Assembly (NCBI RefSeq): GCF_010671925.1
Contig: NZ_JAAHIH010000001.1
Location: 1,059,053 to 1,123,052 of the forward strand
Source: Moorena sp. SIOASIH
GTDB lineage: Bacteria > Cyanobacteriota > Cyanobacteriia > Cyanobacteriales > Coleofasciculaceae
Reading direction: 5' to 3'
DNA length: 64,000 nucleotides
Part shown: positions 44,411 through 52,714 of the stretch, one piece after another
Numbering within the stretch: the stretch's first letter is position 1
Layout of the letters: each line of letters starts with the position of its first letter
The notes under the pieces: generated by a model
What the model was told of the DNA's origin: nothing
The model's database searches: none
Seen by the model: the letters and a program-made list of their open reading frames with translations, nothing else
Program-made: the position numbers and the translations under genes

Positions 44411-46651
44411 ATGAGCAAAAATCCTATTAAAAATCCCCACACTCCCCTAATCTGCCACTTCCTGATCGGTCCCCCCGGCAGCGGTAAATCTACCCTTGCC
44501 AAAGAAATTGCCAACTTGGGCAATTACCGGATTATCTCCACTGACCACATCAGAAAAGTGCTCTACGGCCACGATAGTATTCAGGGCAACTGGTCAGAAA
44601 TTGAAACAGAAGTTCTATCTCAAATAAGTCAAGGGATCGCCTCTAACCAACCAATAATTTATGACGCCACCAATGCCAAGCGACCCTGGCGCATGGCATT
44701 ACTAAATCAGCTAACCATAGAACTAAATTCCCAGCCCTTACTGTGGATGGCGTGGCACCTCTGTACTCCCCTAGAAACCTGCCTAGAGTGGAACCGTAAA
44801 CGCTCCCGCCAGGTACCAGATTACGTGATTGAAAGTATGTTCAAATCCCTGCAAAACTTCCCACCCCTCACTGCCGAGGGATTTGCCGCTGTCAACCAAG
44901 TAAAACTAACTGTTGATGGCTTCGATATCTCCAAAATCCAGAAGAAAATCAAAGGTCTTCCTCGCACTCTCACCAATCGCACTAACCGCACCCATCATAG
45001 TCAAATCACCCTCCATCCCTACTCGTCCCTGTTAGATTTTGACCGTTTGTTGCATCTGATTGCTTTAATTATTAGTTATCCCAACATAGGCACCTTGCAC
45101 AGCACTGACCCAACTGAGATCGAACGGGTTTTGGGAACAGTGCCCGAATTTGCCACTCCCCTCCAAGAAGTGTGCGCTTTGATGGCCAAACTCAAGGGAG
45201 AAATCTATGGTGACCGGGATGGGATTGCAACAGATTTGCAGTGGCTAGAAGACAATGGGCTAATTAACAGCAATGATCAAGATTCTGAGGGCGTTGCTGA
45301 TTCTGGGTATGATTCCGCCCCCCTAACCCCCCAATTTTGGGGGGAACAAGACTGTCAAAGTCCCCCAAAGTTGGGGGATTTAGGGGGCTTGACCAAAACC
45401 AGACGATCGCCCATTCATACTTCAATTCAGCAACGCCATTCTGAGCTAATCCTGCCCATTGTCAAAAATCCCCATCTACTCACCCATGCCTATTCCGATC
45501 TAGAACCCTTTCAGCGGCTGATCAAGACAATTCGGTTTATCTTGCATCATCCTTTTTTGCCAAAATCCGGAAATAGTAGGCTCAAAACCTTGACAAATGC
45601 CCTCCAAGAAGATAAGGTAACTATCGGCAATGGCATCGATACCCTGCGCAAAGATATCGAAAAAATCCTCAAACCCTATAAGATATTACCCAACTTTCCC
45701 CTCAAGCAAGGCTATTTTGCAGGCACCGGCATATTCTCTAGGCAGGAACTGGGTAAAGTTTTTGCAGTGCTGCAATCTCAAGCCAAAAGTTTAGACGATC
45801 CCATGGCACTCTCTACCTATGAGATGTTCCAGGAACGGATGACCCACTCAAAATTAGACCCCCCTTCCACCTATCCAGTGCGAGCAATTCGCAATCGCTG
45901 TATCGTAGATACCGACTCCCTCCACGCTTCAGCCTTGCTCAATCATCTAGACAAACTAGAAAATGCGATCGCCCAAGGGGAATTATTAGAATTAAATCGA
46001 ATTAAAGGCGGTGGCCGATTTGCTGGAGATCACGACGGATTTTTTCAGGCTTGGCCCCTGCAAATAGTATTTTACAATCACGCCTGGTATTTAGCATTTC
46101 AGCACCACGGCGGTAACCAAGATAAACTATTCCGGTTTGAACGATTAGACCGACTCTTTCTCGGTCGTGCTCTTGGCCAAACCCGCGATATGAAACAACA
46201 ATGGCAATCGTTGGAGAAGCTCCAAAAACTCCACCAAGCAAGTGCCGGATTATTTCTTGGTAATAGTGCTAGGGAACAGCAACAGTTACTCAGTAGCAAT
46301 AAATCAGAACAGTCAGCAGTTCAGGTCACCGTTGAACTGTGGTTTAATGACTCCATGTTCCTATTTATAAGTGAAGGAACCAAGCGCTTCCAACACATTA
46401 AAATGTCTCCCCCCTTAACTGGAAACTCAAATACCAGCTTCTCTAAATCCTTGTTTTCACTTCCTAAAACCAAAGACTCCAAATTCCCCCATCGCTTTCA
46501 AGCAATTTTGCCCAAGTGGGCGTTAGACGATGTCGATTTTTTTCGCTGGATTATCGGTTTTGGCGGCCAAGTTAAAGTAGTCCAACCTCAAGAATTAGTC
46601 GATAAAATCAAGAAAATTGGCGCTGAGATTTGTAGGGTTTATCAGGAATAG
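44411..46651 (+). CDS. P-loop kinase (PNK-like) fused to a WYL domain
   Basis: 746 residues. The N-terminal third is a P-loop kinase: Walker A GPPGSGKST (residues 20-28), ISTDHIRKVLYG and PIIYDATNAKRPWR (about 80-95), the pattern of polynucleotide-kinase-like AAA/zeta-type proteins. The C-terminal half is a WYL-like regulator, with GGRFAGDHDGFFQAWPLQ and NHAWYLAFQHHGG, then LFRFERLDRLFLG at about 530-590. WYL domains sense ligands, often nucleotides, and control phage-defence genes. The gene lies just beyond the CRISPR leader. Residues about 294-345 come from an in-frame family C element (GVADSGYDSAPLTPQF onwards). The protein is otherwise complete. The kinase substrate and the WYL ligand are unknown. 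Confidence 0.75.
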   Translation: MSKNPIKNPHTPLICHFLIGPPGSGKSTLAKEIANLGNYRIISTDHIRKVLYGHDSIQGNWSEIETEVLSQISQGIASNQPIIYDATNAKRPWRMALLNQLTIELNSQPLLWMAWHLCTPLETCLEWNRKRSRQVPDYVIESMFKSLQNFPPLTAEGFAAVNQVKLTVDGFDISKIQKKIKGLPRTLTNRTNRTHHSQITLHPYSSLLDFDRLLHLIALIISYPNIGTLHSTDPTEIERVLGTVPEFATPLQEVCALMAKLKGEIYGDRDGIATDLQWLEDNGLINSNDQDSEGVADSGYDSAPLTPQFWGEQDCQSPPKLGDLGGLTKTRRSPIHTSIQQRHSELILPIVKNPHLLTHAYSDLEPFQRLIKTIRFILHHPFLPKSGNSRLKTLTNALQEDKVTIGNGIDTLRKDIEKILKPYKILPNFPLKQGYFAGTGIFSRQELGKVFAVLQSQAKSLDDPMALSTYEMFQERMTHSKLDPPSTYPVRAIRNRCIVDTDSLHASALLNHLDKLENAIAQGELLELNRIKGGGRFAGDHDGFFQAWPLQIVFYNHAWYLAFQHHGGNQDKLFRFERLDRLFLGRALGQTRDMKQQWQSLEKLQKLHQASAGLFLGNSAREQQQLLSSNKSEQSAVQVTVELWFNDSMFLFISEGTKRFQHIKMSPPLTGNSNTSFSKSLFSLPKTKDSKFPHRFQAILPKWALDDVDFFRWIIGFGGQVKVVQPQELVDKIKKIGAEICRVYQE
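45290..45437. repeat. Family C MITE-like element, copy 2, inside the kinase/WYL gene
   Basis: 148 bp with ends GGCGTTGCTGATTC and ATTCAGCAACGCC, bordered on both sides by ATTCTGAG (45282-45289 and 45438-45445), an 8-bp target duplication. Element plus duplication is 156 bp, exactly 52 codons, with no stop in frame. The interior has CCCCCCAATTTTGGGGGG and TCCCCCAAAGTTGGGGGA palindromes like copy 1 at 37096-37244. Confidence 0.9.
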
Positions 46652-46855
46652 GGAATAGGGAATCGGGAATCGGGAATCGGGAATCGGGAGTAGGGAATCG
46701 GGAGTAGGGAGTAGGGAGTCGATAATATATAGCGTTTATTTCATTTATGAGGTACGGCTATGAACCTCAAAGTCCCCCTTATTAAGGGGGATTTAGGGGG
46801 ATCATTTTGGATCTCATGGGAGAGAGAATTGCTAGAATTATAATATAGCATTTAT
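46648..46855. repeat. GGGAATC/GGGAGTA heptads and a family A-like element
   Basis: 46648-46720 holds heptads right after the kinase/WYL stop. From 46727, ATATATAGCGTTTATTTC with TTATGAGGTACGG resembles a family A left end. CCCCCTTATTAAGGGGG follows at 46772-46790, and the right end is uncertain. 46918-46950 holds CCCTGTT heptads. No gene in 46652-47013. Confidence 0.7.
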
Positions 46856-47013
46856 AAATATATCATCAAAAATAATGCTGATTTATCATAACATTAAAAA
46901 CTAATTAGATCCCTTGACCACTGTTCCCTGTTCCCTGTTCCCTGTTCCCTTGTCCCATCAATCCTATGTTTAAATCTGAAATACAAATACTATAGAGCTA
47001 ACGGAGTATAATT

Positions 47014-47586
47014 ATGAATCAGGCAATACATGAGAGAGTATGCTGGACTATTCATGACCTAGAATTGCTACCAGAAAATGAAGGAACACGCTACGAAATC
47101 ATTGATGGAGAATTATTTATCACTAGAGCGCCTCATACTAAACATCAGCAAACCTGTGGCAAAATTTTTCGACAGCTAGATGCTTGGTCTGAAGCAAGTG
47201 GTTTAGGAGAAGCTATTCCTAGTCCTGGTGTCCTGTTTTCCGAATCCGATAATGTTATTCCCGATGTCGTTTGGGTTACCCAAGAAACCTATACATTCAC
47301 CTTAGATAAATCTGGACATCTAACTGGTGCCCCAGAATTAGCTGTCGAAGTTTTATCTGCTAGTCAACAAGACCAAAGGCGAGACCGAGAAGCTAAACTA
47401 AAACTTTACTCTTCACGAGGCGTCAAAGAATATTGGATTGCTGATTGGAGGTCTCGCAAGCTCGAAATCTATCGCCGGGAAAACAGTCAGCTCAAATTAG
47501 TAGCAACCCTTTTCAGCGAAGATACCCTAACCTCTCCCCTCCTACCGGGTTTTACTTGTACTATTCATCAGCTTTTTCCGAAATAA
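47014..47586 (+). CDS. Uma2-family (DUF820) putative PD-(D/E)XK nuclease
   Basis: 190 residues, the usual size for the very numerous cyanobacterial Uma2 proteins. The conserved frame is visible: ENEGTRYEIIDGELFITRAP, SDNVIPDVVWVTQE with the metal-binding Asp, PELAVEVLSASQQDQRRDREAKLKLYSSRGVKEYWIAD (in parts: PELAVEVLSAS, KLKLYSSRGVKEYWIAD) with the catalytic Glu and Lys. The fold is related to restriction endonucleases, but the target is unknown. Start at ATG 47014 with GGAG 11 bases upstream. It stands alone between repeat regions. Confidence 0.9.
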   Translation: MNQAIHERVCWTIHDLELLPENEGTRYEIIDGELFITRAPHTKHQQTCGKIFRQLDAWSEASGLGEAIPSPGVLFSESDNVIPDVVWVTQETYTFTLDKSGHLTGAPELAVEVLSASQQDQRRDREAKLKLYSSRGVKEYWIADWRSRKLEIYRRENSQLKLVATLFSEDTLTSPLLPGFTCTIHQLFPK

Positions 47587-47587
47587 A

Positions 47588-47875
47588 AGGGAATAGGGAA
47601 CAGGGAGTAGGGAGTAGGGAGTAGGGAGTAGGGAAGAGTGTGGGGAGGGTGGGAAGTGTGGGAAGTGTGGGGAGAAGGGGAGATGGGGAGATGGGGAGAT
47701 GGGGGAGATTTTTATTAAGGGTAATTGTCATAACATGATCTAACAGCAGGGTAGGGTGGGGAGGAGAAATGCGATTGACCTTTGGTCACGCGGGGCGCGT
47801 TCGCTTCTGAGCTGAAAGCTGATAACTGAAAGCTGATAGCTGATAGCTGATAACTGATAACTGATAGCTTGCGAT
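47588..47875. repeat. Heptads and TGATAGC repeats after the Uma2 gene
   Basis: 47588-47632 holds GGGAGTA heptads and 47634-47705 GTGGGAA/GGGAGAT repeats. 47803-47868 holds GCTGATA/ACTGATA repeats flanked by GCGATCGC sites at 47871-47879 and 47887-47895. 47895-48000 is AT-rich, without a clear gene. Confidence 0.85.
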
Positions 47876-48000
47876 CGCTAAAAAAATGCGATCGCATTTC
47901 TTTACATTACCCCTCAAAAAAAAATTTCTAAAAACCCTTGACAAAATAAAATATAATCATTACGATTATAAATGTAAGCAAAAAGCAAAAGGTAAACCTT

Positions 48001-48228
48001 ATGCCATCACAATTTCCAACAAATTCAGAGAACAATCCAGACGATTATTCCAACAAAAAAATCCGTGTTCAGCACATTTTGAAAGGCTCCCGCAAGGCAA
48101 TAACTAATACCATGCATACCCTGTATGCACTGGGCTACGCCGAAATATCCGAGTGGACTCCTCTGCAGCCGACGGATGTTCCGGGAGAATTCATAACAAT
48201 AATGATCAAGTACTTCAGGCTCCGTTAA
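48001..48228 (+). CDS. Small conserved-looking cyanobacterial protein
   Basis: 75 residues: MPSQFPTNSENNPDDY, a basic stretch KKIRVQHILKGSRKA, then MHTLYALGYAEISEWTPLQPT and a C-terminal MIKYFRLR. The HTLYALGYAEISEW portion followed by a Pro-rich turn and a short strand resembles a widespread type of small cyanobacterial hypothetical protein, from memory only. AAGGT before the ATG is a weak ribosome-binding site. Two hairpins follow it. Function unknown. Confidence 0.5.
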   Translation: MPSQFPTNSENNPDDYSNKKIRVQHILKGSRKAITNTMHTLYALGYAEISEWTPLQPTDVPGEFITIMIKYFRLR

Positions 48229-48240
48229 CACGTTAAATTG

Positions 48241-48263
48241 CTGGGGGGTTTTCCCCCCGGCCA
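48241..48263. terminator. GGGGGG-TTTT-CCCCCC hairpin
   Basis: GCTGGGGGGTTTTCCCCCCG is a strong 9-bp hairpin shortly after the stop of the small protein at 48001-48228. No U tract follows. Confidence 0.5.
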
Positions 48264-48337
48264 AACCATCCAGTCGAGTCCCGTAAGATCACTCACGTCT
48301 GGATAAGTTGGAAAACTGAATGACATAAGGTAAATTC

Positions 48338-48373
48338 CTAGCCGTGGATAGTATTTCTGCGGCTATTTTTTTT
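48338..48373 (+). terminator. Rho-independent-like terminator
   Basis: TAGCCGTGG and CTGCGGCTA arms with a short loop, followed by TTTTTTTT. It could end a short transcript from 48265-48340, for which no ORF is supported, or read-through from the small gene upstream. Confidence 0.6.
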
Positions 48374-48382
48374 GGAGGTTAG

Positions 48383-48790
48383 GAGGTTGAAGGTTATCAG
48401 GTTGAAGGTTGTTTTTCAGAATGTAGAATGTAGAATTAAGAATGTAGAATTAAGAATTAAGAATGTAGAATGTAGAATGCAGAATGCAGAATGTAGAATG
48501 CAGAATGTAGAATCTAGAATGTAGAATCTAGAATGTAGAATCTAGAATGTAGAATCTAGAATGTAGAATGTAGAATGTAGAATCTAGAATGTAGAATCTA
48601 GAATGTAGAATGCAGAATGTAGAATCTAGAATGTAGAATCTAGAATGTAGAATGTAGAATTCTCAATTCTCAATTCTTAATTCTTAATTCTTAATTCTCA
48701 ATTCTCAATTCTTAATTCTTAATTCTTAATTCTTAATTCTCAATTCTCAATTCTCAATTCTCAATTCTACACTCCCCACCCTCCCCACCC
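48383..48790. repeat. GAATGTA/GAATCTA arrays with complementary array, then CTCCCCAC repeats
   Basis: 48418-48660 consists of GAATGTA, GAATCTA, GAATTAA 7-9-mers. 48661-48768 consists of CAATTCT/TAATTCT units, complementary to the GAATTAA type, so the region can pair with itself. 48383-48410 has GGTTGAAGG-type repeats and 48769-48797 CTCCCCACC repeats. No gene. Confidence 0.95.
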
Positions 48791-48880
48791 TCCCCACTTT
48801 CTCCAAAAATGTCCTGATGGAGTAGCAGAGATTCTGTATAGGGGTCTAAAACCTCTAAAGCAGGAAATTCAGCCAATCCT

Positions 48881-49804
48881 ATGACCTTAATCAGTAAATT
48901 GGGGTTTAAGCCACAAAAGAAAGCTCATTTAATTGCACCAGTAACAATTAAATCATCTGATATATCGATAGTTATTCCCGTCAGGAATAATCAGAAAGGA
49001 ATTGAATTATTTTTGTCAGAATTTTTCAAAACCCAGAACCTAGAAAGCTATCCCAAAGAAATCATTATCGTTGATAATCAATCAAAGCCAGAGATTACTA
49101 TCCCTAAACAGTTTCAAATTGCTCCCCTTTCAATAAGAGTCATAAAATGCTCAAAAATTGGACCTGCATCTGCCAGAAATATGGGAATAAAGTATGCTAA
49201 AGGAGATTGGATTTTATTTACCGATAGTGACTGTATTCCTTCAGAATCCTTAATCACAGGCTATATTAATGCCATGAATGGCTCCATCGGATATGCAGGT
49301 AATGTTAAAGCCTGGAGCAATGATGTATTGTCAAACTATTATGAAACTCAAGAAATACTTGTACCATTAAAAGTTATTGAAGATGGCCAGATGCTCAGAC
49401 CGGAATATTTAATTACAGCCAATGCCCTAGTGTGGAAAAAAGCACTTGAAAAAATCGGTGGATTTAACGAAATTATTAAAATCGCTGCCGGTGAAGATAT
49501 AGATTTAGGGTTTAGGTTATTAGAAATTGGCAACTTATCCTATAGTTGGCAATCAACTGTCTATCATGATTTCACTCACGGCCTTCTCGGATTTATTAAA
49601 AGATTTATCAGATATGGAAAAGGCAACAAACTAGTCAGTCAGCTATATTCCATTGACTTAACTCCTAAACCTTTTCTTCCCAATAAACCCGGTTTGATAA
49701 ATCAACTATTGTCAACTTTACAATATGTGTGTCTTATAGTAGGATATAGGATTATAGCAAAGGAAGCAGGGAACAGGGAACAGGGAACAGGGAACAGGGA
49801 GTAG
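48881..49804 (+). CDS. Family 2 glycosyltransferase with repeat-derived tail
   Basis: 307 residues. GT-A fold: DISIVIPVRNNQKGIE at the first strand, EIIIVDNQS, CSKIGPASARNMGIKYA, and the metal-binding DXD as Asp115-Ser116-Asp117 in LFTDSDCIPSE. AAGEDIDLGFRLLEIG holds the ED motif with the likely catalytic acid. A hydrophobic stretch near residues 275-292 may be a membrane segment. The last residues (AGNREQGTGNRE) are read from GGGAACA heptads, so the original C-terminus was replaced or extended. A paralog lies 605 bp downstream. The sugar donor and acceptor are unknown. Confidence 0.85.
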   Translation: MTLISKLGFKPQKKAHLIAPVTIKSSDISIVIPVRNNQKGIELFLSEFFKTQNLESYPKEIIIVDNQSKPEITIPKQFQIAPLSIRVIKCSKIGPASARNMGIKYAKGDWILFTDSDCIPSESLITGYINAMNGSIGYAGNVKAWSNDVLSNYYETQEILVPLKVIEDGQMLRPEYLITANALVWKKALEKIGGFNEIIKIAAGEDIDLGFRLLEIGNLSYSWQSTVYHDFTHGLLGFIKRFIRYGKGNKLVSQLYSIDLTPKPFLPNKPGLINQLLSTLQYVCLIVGYRIIAKEAGNREQGTGNRE

Positions 49805-50310
49805 GGAGTAGGGAGTAGGGAGTAGCGATGCAGCGCGGTCTTGGGGAGGCAGCGCGGTCTTGGGGAGGCAGCGCGGTCTTGGGGGTCTCCCCCATGAGCG
49901 ACTGCCGTTCCCCCAGCGACTGCCGTGGTTTCCCCCATGAGCGACTGCATCAAGACGGGAGTAGGGAATATGGCATCAAAAATTATCACAATTCCTAGAC
50001 GAATCCCTATCGTTAAAAGATTACGTGATTCTATCTATAGCAGTTCTCATATGAGGTACACAGGATTTTTTCCCTCTTGCCCGCCCCCCTTACTAAGGGG
50101 GGTTAGGGGGGATTCCTCTTGCCTATTCCCTATTCCCTGTTCCCTGTTCCCTATCTCCCCATCTCCCCATCTCCCCACACTGCCCAGACCTTCTCACACC
50201 TCCCACACTTCCCAAAAATTTCCTGTTGGAATAGCCAAGATTGTGTATAGAAGTTCTAGTGCAGCTACCCGGAAGTCTGAAGTCTGAAGTCTGAAGTCTG
50301 AAGTTCTTTA
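49765..50310. repeat. Heptads and GC-rich palindromic repeats between the two glycosyltransferases
   Basis: 49765-49825 holds GGGAACA then GGGAGTA heptads. 49826-49951 has three GCAGCGCGGTCTTGGGG copies, then GAGCGACTGC units facing CCCCCATG, enclosed by GCGATGCAG and GACTGCATC. Sequence of the same style is at 56848-56897. 50036-50075 resembles a family A left end (CTATAGCAGTTCTCATA, TGAGGTACACAGG). 50080-50215 holds CCCCCCTTACTAAGG and CCCTGTT/CTCCCCAT repeats. 50273-50302 holds GAAGTCT heptads. Confidence 0.85.
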
Positions 50311-50409
50311 ATATCAAGGATTTCGACTCTAGGACGCGGGTTTGTTATTTCTGTCCCCCTGCACTAGTCAGTTGGCAGAACTTCTAATCCAGACAATTGA
50401 GGTAATCCT

Positions 50410-51186
50410 ATGACTTTCATCAACAAACTTCATTCAACGCCCCAGAATTACTCCGATTTTACTGTACCCTTAAACATTCAAGCCTCTGATATATCAATCG
50501 TTATTCCCGTCAGGAATAATCAAGAAGGACTGGATTTATTTTTAACTGAATTTTTTAACACCCAGAGTCCCCACATATATCCAAAAGAAATTATTATTGT
50601 TGACAATAACTCCAGCCCAGCAATTACTATCTCTCAACACTTCCAAGGTAATAACCTTTCCATCAGATTGCTAAAATGCGCAAAAAATGATGTGGCATCT
50701 GCCAGAAATGTAGGCATAAACTATGCCAAAGGAGATTGGATATTATTTACCGATAGCCACTGTATTCCCTCTGAATCATTTATCCAAGGCTATCTTAATA
50801 CCATAAATGGGTCAATAGGATATGCAGGTAATGTTAAAGCATGGGGCAATGATTTATTGTCAAAATTTTATGAAGGTCAAGAAAGATTCATTCCCTTAAC
50901 CATGATTGAAGAGTGCCAGATCAGTAGACCAGAATCATTAATTACAGCGAATGCCCTGATTTGGAAAAAAGCACTTCAACAAATCGGTGGATTTAAAGAA
51001 ACCATTATAATTCCCGAAGGAGCCGATCTAGATTTAGCATTTCGGTTATTCCAAATTGGTCAATTATCCTATTGTTGGCAATCCACTGTCTATCCTAATC
51101 ACAATAAAGAAATCCCCGAATTTATCCAACGATTTATCAACGATCAAAACAGTAAACTAATGGTGAGTAATCTCTATGATATTTAA
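50410..51186 (+). CDS. Family 2 glycosyltransferase paralog with altered metal site
   Basis: 258 residues. It shares most of its sequence with the 48881-49804 product (DISIVIPVRNNQEG, EIIIVDNNS, SARNVGINYAKGDWILF). The DXD is changed to Asp115-Ser116-His117 (LFTDSHCIPSE), and the ED of AAGEDIDLG is replaced by Ala-Asp in PEGADLDLAF. Both changes hit residues needed for nucleotide-sugar and metal binding or catalysis, so the protein may be inactive or have a different role. It ends about 50 residues earlier than its paralog, lacking the C-terminal hydrophobic part. The reading frame is intact and has no repeat-derived tail. Confidence 0.8.
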   Translation: MTFINKLHSTPQNYSDFTVPLNIQASDISIVIPVRNNQEGLDLFLTEFFNTQSPHIYPKEIIIVDNNSSPAITISQHFQGNNLSIRLLKCAKNDVASARNVGINYAKGDWILFTDSHCIPSESFIQGYLNTINGSIGYAGNVKAWGNDLLSKFYEGQERFIPLTMIEECQISRPESLITANALIWKKALQQIGGFKETIIIPEGADLDLAFRLFQIGQLSYCWQSTVYPNHNKEIPEFIQRFINDQNSKLMVSNLYDI

Positions 51187-51195
51187 ATGATAGCA

Positions 51196-51340
51196 GTAGG
51201 GAACAGGGAATAGGGAGTAGGGAGTAGGGAGTAGGGAATAGGGAGTAGGGAATAGGGAACAGGGAAAAGGGAACAGGGAATAGGCAAAAATTTTAATAAA
51301 CTTCCCACACTCCCCATCTCCCCATCTCCCTATCTCCCCA
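51196..51340. repeat. Heptads (GGGAGTA, GGGAACA) and CTCCCCAT repeats
   Basis: 51196-51290 holds heptads and 51305-51343 CTCCCCATCT/CTCCCTATCT repeats, into which the IS4-like element is inserted (the CTCCCCATCT series continues at 52645). Confidence 0.9.
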
Positions 51341-51347
51341 TCCTTTC

Positions 51348-52638
51348 AGGTGTATGATTTTAACAAAAGAGGAAAAAAGAACTAAAAACCTTAGTACACC
51401 ATTGGACTGTCATCGATGATCACACAGATTCCGAAAGGGTATCAAGAATGGTTCAGAGTAGTGATGAGGAAGATGCCTCATCTGAGCAAATCTCAGGCAG
51501 TGGGATTAGCAATGGGTCGCTTTTTTGGTATTGCCATCACTCAAAGTTGTGGATTATCAACAGTAGCCGTATTTTTAGCAGAAATCCAACATCGATCAGA
51601 AAACAATGTCAGAGAGCAGTTAAGGCAATGGTACAAGGAAAAAAGTCACAAATATGGCAGAAAGCGACAAGAAATAGAAGTCAGTGAAAGCTTTGCCTTC
51701 TTATTGTTGTGGATATTAAGTTGGTGGTCATCCGATCAAAAAAGCCTGGTGCTGGCTGCAGATGCATCCACATTGGGTAAGCGTTTTACAGTCTTGGTAA
51801 TTAGTGTGGTCTACCGTGGCTGTGGAATACCTGTAGCTTGGAAAATTGTGGGTGCAACCGAAAAAGGGAGTTGGCAACCTTACTGGCATCAGCTGTTAAA
51901 TCAGGTCAAACAGGGGATCCCGGATGATTGGTTTGTGATAGTCACCACAGACCGAGGGTTGTATGCTAAATGGTTTTATCAAGGGATTGTGGCTAATGGC
52001 TGGCATCCTTTGATGCGGATTAATGCTCAAGGATATTACCAACCATCCCAGGTTTTGGGTGACCAACCCCCATCGAAATTACCTCTGTCTGGGCTAATCA
52101 CTGAGGTTGGTCAGCATTGGAGTGGTCGAGTCAGATGTTTCCGAAGCAACTGTGTCGATTGCACTCTCTTAGCTCGCTGGGATCACGGTTATGCTGACCC
52201 TTGGTTAATGTTAACGGATTTGAGTCCACAACAGGCTCAAATCTACTGGTATAGTATGCGTAGCTGGATTGAATGCTTGTTCAAAGACATTAAGCGTGGT
52301 GGTTTTGGTTGGCATCACACCAAAATGACTGACCCCAAACGTGCCGAAAGACAATGGTAACGCTATTGCTGTGGCGACTATTTGGTTGGTTGGCGTCGGA
52401 GGATTAACTGACACTAGTTTATCTGCTAGTAGTTTATCGGTTGAAACTGACGACGATGGCCTCGACGCCGATCCGTTGCAATTTTCGACCCACTCTCAAC
52501 AACCTCTGTCTTTAAGTTGTTTTCGACGAGGTTTTTTACGTATTCTGGCATCTGTCATTCAACAAATGCCTTTACCTATGGGTTGTTTTTCTCCCTCATT
52601 TTCTCTATCTTCTGCATAAATATTAAAATCATACACCT
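51348..52638 (+). mobile_element. IS4-like insertion sequence
   Basis: 1291 bp bounded by perfect 16-bp inverted repeats: AGGTGTATGATTTTAA on the left (51348-51363) and its complement TTAAAATCATACACCT on the right (52623-52638). It contains one DDE transposase gene, now frameshifted. On both sides the flanking DNA is the same CTCCCCATCT repeat, so the element landed in a tandem repeat. A clear short target duplication cannot be separated from the repeats. Confidence 0.85.
51416..52619 (+). pseudogene. IS4-like DDE transposase, frameshifted near the C-terminus
   Basis: The first frame (51416-52360) encodes 314 residues with the DDE residues: Asp in VLAADASTLGKRF, Asp in VTTDRGLYAKW and Glu in SWIECLFKDIKRGGFGW. 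It stops after PKRAERQW. The natural continuation, LAVATIWLVGVGG-like and a Ser-rich tail, is found in another frame (IAVATIWLVGVGGLTD, to 52619). One extra base near 52358 explains the break. Whether this is a decay mutation or a rare programmed frameshift is not certain; I see no slippery heptamer, so decay is more likely. The catalytic core is complete in the first frame. Confidence 0.8.
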
Positions 52639-52639
52639 A

Positions 52640-52714
52640 AAAGATCTCCCCATCTCCCCATCTCCCCATCTCCCCACACTTCCCGCGCCCCCGCCCTACC
52701 CTCCCCACACTCTC
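52640..52714. repeat. CTCCCCAT repeats and GC-rich tract
   Basis: Continuation of the repeat tract that the IS4-like element interrupts, then CCGCGCCCCCGCCC, ending just before the stop of the minus-strand GTPase gene. Confidence 0.85.
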
